A model generated the notes under the pieces. That model was not told where the DNA came from. It searched no databases and saw only the letters and a program-made list of their open reading frames with translations. Made by a program: the position numbers and the translations under genes. 64,000 nucleotides of DNA from Chloroflexi bacterium AL-N1 (lineage in GTDB: Bacteria; Chloroflexota; Chloroflexia; Chloroflexales; Roseiflexaceae), in NCBI GenBank assembly GCA_013122435.1, contig WYDT01000016.1, positions 1 to 64,000 on the forward strand. Reading direction: 5' to 3'. Positions within the stretch are counted from its first letter, which is position 1. Every line of letters begins with the position of its first letter. This document shows positions 1 to 9,000 of this stretch, piece by piece.

Positions 1-3000
1 GGGGGTCACACCGTGGGCGACGAGGTGGGTAGCGAGGTGGGTGGCGTGCTGGGCGAGGGCGGCATAGGAGAGGGCGGTGGCGGCATCGGCGACGGCGATG
101 GCGGCGGGGGTACGCTGGGCTTGGGCGCAGAAGTGGGACAGCAAGGTGTGGGGGAGGGGGAAGGGAGTGGCGGTGGCATTCAGATCGACAAGGAGTTGCT
201 GTTGTTCGGCGTGGGTCAGGAGGGAGAGGTAGGCGACGGGGCGCTCTGGGTAGGCGACCAGTTGCGTGAGCAGGTGACCCAGGTGGCCCTGCAACCGCTC
301 GATACTCGCGGGATCGAAACGCTCCCCTTTCCCTGTAAGAATTATTTGTAGTTCTGTTCCAGGCTCAACCATTGCGTGGAGTGGATAACCAGTATGCTGA
401 GTCGAACAATTGTTTATTATCCATGTATCATTGTGCATGTCAGGATAATTTCCAAACACCAATACACTTTCAAACAAATTACTTCCCGACGGGATGTCAC
501 TCCAGGCTTGTACTTTTATTAATGGGCTAAATTCATACTGTAATGCTTCAATTTGTTGTATTTGAAGCATTTGTATCCACTCTAGCGCGGATATTCCCGG
601 TTGCATTTGTGTTCTTACTGGAAGTGTATTGATTAACAACCCTACCATTGACTCAATACCAGAAACCTGTGCATTTCGCCCAGAAACTACATTACCGAAC
701 ACAACATCAGCATCACCGGTATAGCGATGAAGCAGGAGTGACCAAGCCCCTTGAACAAGTGCATTGAGCGTCACATGATTGGAGCGTGTCCAATCACGCA
801 ATATAATCGTCTCATCTTTACTGAGTGTCTGGGTCTTTTGATGATAGATGATTTCATCATCCGTAAATAGCGCTCTATTATGATGTGTTCCCAGCAGATT
901 TGGTGTGGTAAAGTCGGATAAGATAGTGCGCCAGTGTGTTTCAGCGAGGGCCATATCTTGTCGTTGTAACCAATCAATGTAGTGTTGATAACGAGGTGCT
1001 GGTTCTAAGACAGGAGTGTAATTTGCGGCAAAAGCCTTATAGTAAATGTACACCTCGTGTAATACAAGTGATTTAGCCCATCCATCTAGAATGATATGAT
1101 GATTGCTCCACACACAGCGAAATTTTTGTTCATCGAACTGGAATACCGTAATATCCATTAATGGTGGTTGAGCAATATCAAAACCGCTGCCTCGCCGTAG
1201 CGTCTCTATATGTTGAGTCAACGCTTGTTCTTGCAAAGAAGATGATAGATGTTGAAGATCAATATAGTTTATCGGGGTTTCTACGTGATGGTAGACCATT
1301 TGAATAGGGGTGTCTGCATTGTCCCAGTTGAACCCCGTACGTAATGCAGTATGACGGGCAATAACCTGTTGCCAGGCCCGTGTAAATGCTAACTGGTTAA
1401 GGGGTTCGTCAATATCAATGATAACCTGTTCCAGATAATCAGTTCCTGTGTTTGTAGAGATATCCTGAAACAGCATTCCCATCTGTAATGGAGCAAGTGC
1501 ATACGCATCTTCGATTGCTGGATCATCTAAGACAGCTTGTATTGATAATGGTTCAGGGGTTTGAACGATTTCTGTGGCTCTATCTGTGTGGGTCGTTTCA
1601 CAAAAGAGAGCTACTTCCGCAATGGTAGTATGTTCAAATAGTGTTTTGGGTGTAAGTACGATACCAGCCTGTGTCGCACGTGACACTACTTGAATACTCA
1701 GAATAGAGTCGCCACCAAGTTCAAAGAAATCGTCATGAATACCAATTGGTTCAACTTTCAATACCTGTGACCAAATATCAGCGAGGACTTGCTCCACATG
1801 TGTTTGTGGTGCAACATAGGTTTCAGGGAGATCTGTGCGATCAAATACAGCTTCTGGTAACATACGTCGATCGAGTTTGCCATTGGGGGTCAGCGGGATG
1901 GCATCAATAGAAACAAAAGCAGCTGGGATCATGTAGTCTGGCAATTGTTTTTTGAGGAAGCTTCGCAAATCACTTGTGCTCAACGTTGGTTTAGCTACGA
2001 CATAGGCAACCAGCCGTTTTGTTCCATCCTCATCTTCTCGTGTGAGCACCACTGCTTGTTGTACATCAGTGTGTTGGTCCAGTATTGATCCGATCTCTTT
2101 CAACTCAATTCGAATGCCATGTATTTTGACTTGATCATCCTGGCGCCCGAGGATTTGCAAGATACCATCCGCACGATATCGCCCCATATCACCAGTAAAA
2201 TACAAAATGTCCTGTGGATCGTCGCGAAATGGATTGGAGATAAAACGTTCCTGTTCGTGTGGTGCGTTCATATATCCGAGGCTACGAAACGGTGTTCGCA
2301 AGACAATTTCGCCTGCCTCATGGACGCCGCACGGCTGGCCTGCTGCATTTAAAACCAATGCCTGTGTTTCTGGAAGCGGATTCCCTACTGGTTGAACGCC
2401 AGGCATGGGCTGATTTGGCACAATATAACAACACTTTGCAAGAGTTGTCTCAGTTGGACCATAGAAATTAGCAATACGTCCTGATTGTGGAAAAGTTGTA
2501 CGCCATTTGTCCACCAACCGATCTGTGAGTGGTTCGCCTGCAGAGAAGACCCAGCGGAGCTGTTTCAAGGTGATATCTGATGGAGGGTTGTGAAGCCACG
2601 ATTGTGCAAGTGTTGGCACAGTATGTAGCAGCGTGATGCGCTCACGTTCCAACCAGGGTAGTAGATGTTCTGGGTTTAGATTACCATCTTCGTCGGGAAA
2701 ACAGAGGGTTGCGCCACTGGTAAGTGGAACCAAGATGTCGCGCAATACCACATCGAATGATAGTCCGGTTAGTTGTGCAGCACGATCGTGTGGTCCTACC
2801 TCAAATGTCTGTCGTTGCCATGTCAGGAAATGGCTTAATCCCTTGTGACAACCCAAAACACCTTTGGGCTTGCCAGTAGTGCCGGAAGTAAAGAAAATGT
2901 AGGCAGGGTCATCAGGGTTAATGTCAGGAGATACCATCGCGGTCTTGGGGGCATCGACTGTCGGTGTTGTGCATGCGCCACTATACATATCAACCCGGTA

Positions 3001-6000
3001 ATGTGATACCGTTGCTGGGGCAAGATCATCAGGTAATTCAGCAGATGCTGTTTCATCAACTAGCAACATGTGGTTGGCTTTCGCTTCAGCCATCATCAGA
3101 TGTCGGCGTTGTGTTGGGAGTTTTTGATCCAGCAACAGAATGACACCACCACTGAGCATCACCGCAAACATACTCACAATGAGCCCAAAACTTCGTTGGC
3201 CTTGAATGGCAACCACATCGCCACGGCTTATTCCATTGTGTAATAAGACTTGTGAGAGTGCTGGTCCTCGTTCTGCCAGATCGGCATAGGTCCATGTTCG
3301 TGTGTGGTGACGTATGGCGATTTGCTCTGGGCGACGCTGTGCTTGCTCTAGTATGATGTGTGGTGTGGGTGGATAGTATGGTTCTGGTAACGCGACACGT
3401 GGGTCGGGAAGCATCCTTTGATCTTCGGGAGTGACCAATGTATATGTGTGGAGTTTTTGGTGTGGTGTGTCGATGACTTGATCGAGTAAGATTTGATATT
3501 GTGCCAACATGCGTTGGATAGTTACTGCATCAAAAAGGTCAGCGTTATAATCAAAAGCAGCAATCAAGTCGTCGTTGATTTCAGTTATGTTCAAATGAGC
3601 ATCAAATGCTGCATAACTCAGTGGTGTTGACACAAAATCGACGTCCATGCCAAAAACATCTGCAACATCGATGGGGCGTTCGAGATTAAACGTTACTGTG
3701 ACTAGTGGTGAGCGGCTGGGGTCGCGTGGTAAATTCAGTTTATTAATCAGCGAAGCAAAAGGATAATCCTGGTGCTCATAGGCTGTTAATAGGTTTGTGC
3801 GAACAGTGGTCAGATATGTAGCAAAATCCATATGCGCTTGTGTCTGACTTCGCAGGACGAGCAAATGCGAGCAGTATCCCAGTAGTGCTTCGCTTCCCTT
3901 TATGGGCCTGCCTGCTGCCGGGAACCCAATAACCAGATCATCTTGACCACTGAGCCGATGAAGCTGCAACATGTAAACAGCAATGAGCGTCATAAAAGGT
4001 GTACAGCCGAATGTTCGACTAAGTTGCTTAAGCTGGTTTCGTCGTACTTTACCAAACCGAATACTTTGACGCCCCCCATTGTAGGTTTTGAGTGCTGGGC
4101 GTGGACGATCAGTAGGAAGATTAAGTAATGGCACCGTATCGGCAAAAAGATTTAGCCAGTATGCTTCGGTCGTCTGTACCTGATCACCTTGTAGATAATC
4201 TGCGTGCTGTTGGGCAAATTCCTGCCATTGCATTGCTGGAGCGAAGTGGACAGTTTGTCCCTTGCACGTGGCCTGATAGTGCTGCCCTATCTCGCGCAGG
4301 AGCACGATGATTGACCAACCATCAAGCACAATATGATGAGCAGATAGTACGAGTATGTGCTCTTCTGCGGAGCGTTTTAGCACATGCCACCGCACCAGTG
4401 GTCCCTGAGTTAGGTTACATTGATGCTGACTTTCAGCGACAAGCCACTCCTCAATCTGGCGATCTTGTTCGGCACCTGTCGTGTGTGACATGTCGATGAT
4501 GTGAAGGTCTGCAGCTTGATTAACTGGAATATGTTGATGCTCATTGTTTTGGTCAATCACAATTCGCAAGGCCTGGTGCCGGTCAGTTGCGTGTTGAATT
4601 GCCTGTTGCAGAGCGTCAATATCGAGCGATCCGCAGAAGCTCAAAGCAACTAATTCTGATGCCGACCCTCCCATCTGTGTGAGCATAGTTAATTGCTGTT
4701 GTGCTTCGGTAAGGGGGATCGTAGTGGTCTCTGTGGTACTGGATGATGATCCTGAACTACGGCTTGGCTCAGGATCATCGGAAAAATCGGGCAGAAATCC
4801 CCCTGCACGTAATTCCACGACACTTTGTCGGACGGCGTCAATAATGCGTGCATAATCGCTATCGGTGTGTGCCGTTGAAACAATACAGTTACGCCCTTCC
4901 CAGATATAGATTCCTTTTTCAATCAGGTGATAGAACCAGAGGTTGACTACATCTGAGAAGGTGAGTTGTGGTGCAAAGGCAAATCGAAACAATGAGCCAA
5001 AATGAATGACACTGATAGGCACCCGCTCACGTTCAAAATACGCATTCAGTGTTTGGACAAGCTGAGTGACACGCTCATTGATTTCCTCCTGAAGGCGTGG
5101 TCCACTTTCTTTCATACGTTGAAGGACGGCGCGTCCAGCCGCCATAGCTAAGGGATGTTTGCAGAAAGTGCCAGAATAAAAGGTGGTGCGTGTACGCGGG
5201 TAGGATTGATCATTGAAAGCCCAGTCACCACCATCAACCGTGTTCATAAATGCGGCTTTGCCTGCAACCGCACCGATGGGCATTCCTCCCCCCATTATCT
5301 TGCCATAAGTGGCGAGATCGGCTTGAATGCCATACCAGGCTTGTGCACCACCTGGGTGAATACGAAAGCCGGTGATGACTTCATCGAAGATTAGAGCGAT
5401 GTCTGCCTTTTGCGTCAGTGTACGTACTTCCTGAAGAAAATCTTTCGGCTGCAAATCAGGGCGACGGCTTTGAACAGGCTCAACGAGAACCGCTGCTAAT
5501 TCGTGTTGATGTTCGCGTAATACCTTTAACGCCTGCGGACTGTCAAAGGGGATCACGAGTGTGTCTTCTACCATATGTGGTGTTACGCCAGGTGCCATGG
5601 GAATGGTATGTGGTTGGCCATCGACGAGTTGTGATGTGGCGAGAATACCATCAAACGTGCCATGGTATGAGCCAGCGAAGATAGCTATCTTATGCCGTCC
5701 TGTTGCTGCACGTGCGAGTCGTAGGGCTGTCATGACCGCTTCTGAACCGGAGTTGCAGAATGTGACCCGTTCTGCCCCCGTCAACTCACATATGAGTTCA
5801 GCTACTTCTCCGGCAAGATTTGATTGTGGTCCTACCTGAATGCCTTGTTGAAGTTGTGTATTCAGCGCTTCGAGGATAAATGGCTCCTGGTGACCAAAGA
5901 AATTTACGCCAAAGCCCATTGTGAGATCAACATATTCGTTGCCGTCAACATCCCACATTTTGGAACCAAGTGCGTGAGTCGCTACCAGGGGATAGCATAG

Positions 6001-9000
6001 TTCTTTCGTTGTGAGATGGAAGTGCATAGTGTTACGGAGATCAGCGTGGAATTGCTGATCGTGTTGGGCTTGCTTCTTAGACATAGTGGTGCGAGCCGTG
6101 TAGCGCTCAATAAATGTGTTGAGATACGCCTGTTGTGGGGGTGTTAACTCACTGGTTGTTCCTGGATCGATAGCTTTGTATGGGACGAATGCATCTGGTT
6201 CACTTTTGGGGGATGGCGTGTGTGCTTCTACTTTCTCATTTTGAGCAGTATCGACACGATGTAATTCATTCTCATTCACGCCATTTGTAATACCATTGCT
6301 TGTGTGCAAACCATTCGTATGAGTATAGCTATTGGATGGAACTGCTTTATGTACAATGGTTGATTGTGTCTGTAATACTTCCAGTTGTTGGGTAATAATG
6401 TTCGACATGGACGCAAGCTGTTGTGACATAATGCGCTCAAGTTCACTTGACTGTCCATTGAGATTGTTAGGTGCATGGATTTGTGTTACCGGAAGTGCCT
6501 CTCCTGTTTTCACAGGCTGTGTTGCAGAGACGACTGTTTCTCTTTCTTCAGCAGTGGCTACTTGTGCTATAGGTGTTTCGTCCACATAGGCATTTGCTGG
6601 TAGTTGTTGATCAAGGTATGTTGCTACTGCTTCAAGTGTGTTTAACCCTTCAAACATCTGTCGAACTGAAATTTCAACGCCAAACCTTGATTGTATTGAT
6701 TGGATGGCGTGAATAAGTACTATTGAATCGGCCCCAATATCAAGGAATGATGCCTGATCCTCAAGGGCATCGGGATCCATTTCCAGCAACCGTGTTAATA
6801 TTGCGCGTAGGGTTGTACGGATCGTATCTAGACGTGACACAGATGATACGGTGCTACGTTCCGTTCCATGAGAAGTCGACAAGCTTTGTTGAACCACTTC
6901 CTCCATAGGTATGCTATCTCCCTTTGTGTAGATCTCTATAGAAGCTGTTTTTTCGTTTGACGATGTTGTACCTCGATATGCTGGGGCCTTGAACCAGTAT
7001 GAGGTACGTTCAAATGGATAAGTTGGTAAGGAAATGCGTTGGTAGTGCGGATGACCTTCAGCAACCCTTTCCCAGATAATCGATACACCACGCACATAGA
7101 GCTGCCCGAGGGTTTGTAAAAGTGTTTGCCAATCATCCTGATTTCGTTTGAGTGTTGAAAGCCATGTTCCAGCCCCATCTGTACACCGCTTCCCCATGCT
7201 CATAAGCGAGGATGTTGGCCCTAATTCGATAAAAATAGGTTGTTCTTGGGTCTGAAGTGCTTGTACACCATCAGCAAATCGTACCGGTTCACGGATGTGT
7301 CGTCGCCAGTAGGTTGCATCAGGGATGTATCCATCGTCGAGAAAATTTCCGGTGAGATTCGATACCAGTGGTATGTTTGGTGCGTTAAATTGTACGTTTT
7401 TGGCAGCCTCTTCAAACGCCTCAGTGATCGAGGCCATCAATGGTGAATGGAAGGCATGTGATGTGGGTAATGGTCGCGTGGTGATGCCCTGAGCTTCAAA
7501 CATCTGAACCATAGTCTCTATCCCATGACGTGCACCAGAAATGGTGATGTTGCTGGGGCCATTGATCGCGGCAATTGCTATGGTTGTGATGTATGGTTCA
7601 ATCGCAGCACGGACATACGCTTCATCTGCAAATACCACAGCCATTTGTCCATCTTTGGGGAGCGTTTGCATCAGGCGACCGCGTTCTGCGATAAGGGTTA
7701 GCCCATCCTCCAGGCTGAAAACCCCTGCGACACACGCGGCAATATACTCACCCACACTATGTCCTATAACAGCGGCTGGAACAATGCCCCAGGATCGCCA
7801 CATTTCCGCAAGTGCATACTCAAAAGCAAAGAGAATTGGTTGCGTATAGGCCGTCTCATGAATGAGGGCCCCATTCTGTGTATCTGAATACAAAATATCA
7901 AGTAGTGGAGTATCAAGGTAGGATGACAAGATATCTGCACACCGATCAAGCGTTGCTCGAAAGACGGGTTGTGTCTCATACAAGTCCCGCCCCATATGAA
8001 GGTATTGCGATCCCTGTCCACTAAACAACCAGATAATAGATGGCGCAACAGGTGGTGCTTGTTGTATCTGCACACGTTGTGATGATTTGCCCGACACAAA
8101 CCCTTGTAATTGCTCACATAGTTGCTCAGATGTGATTGCCACTGCCACAAGACGATGTTGAAGATGATTTCGTCCAACATTGGAGGTATAACAGATGTCC
8201 TCAAGTAAGTCATTACTGTGGGTTGTGATATGTTGTGCATAGCGGTCAGCCATTGCAGTAAGCGCTGTTTCGCTTTTTGCCGACAGGGTGAGTATATGAG
8301 CAGAACGCTGCTGCACCTCTTGTGCTTCTGCCTTGCGCTCAATAGTCGGAGAGTCCTGTAACACGATATGAGCGTTGGTTCCACCGAAGCCAAATGAACT
8401 GACACCAGCATAGCGTGGTTGCCCATTCTTAGGCCACTGATATGGTTGGGTATTGATCAGAAATGGCTTTTGGTCCAGTCGAATATAGGGATTCATGTTC
8501 TCCAAATGGAGATGTGGTGGAATAGTACCGTGCCACATAGCCAGGGTTGTCTTGATGAGGCCAGCAATTCCTGCACTCGACTCAAGGTGTCCAATGTTCG
8601 TTTTGACTGACCCTAAGACACATAGTTGATTAGGGCTTCGTTGTTCGTGGAGCACATTCACCAGGGCTTCCACCTCAATTGGATCACCAAGTGAGGTACC
8701 GGTCCCATGAGTTTCAACATAACTAATCTCTGCTGGTGTGAGCTGGGCCTTCTGCAACGCCTGGCGTATCACAGCTTGTTGCGCCATCCCGTTGGGGGCA
8801 CTTAACCCATTACTCCGGCCATCCTGATTGATGGCGGAACCACGAATAACAGCGAATACAGGATCTTTTGCGGCCAGTGCATCAGATAGGCGTTTGAGCA
8901 CAATGACCCCACAACCTTCCCCGCGCACATACCCATTAGCATCGGCATCAAAGGTTTTACATTGGCCAGATGGCGACAGCATATGTGCCTGGGCTAGTGC

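Noticed and set aside
13..351. Gly-rich plus-strand reading frame at the left edge
   Set aside because: It is the complement of the GC-rich NRPS linker on the minus strand; Gly and Glu runs arise from GCC and CTC codons read backwards.
7541..8426. Several plus- and minus-strand frames of 100-220 codons across the PKS region
   Set aside because: They are out of frame with the continuous megasynthase frame, which carries clear KS and AT motifs here.
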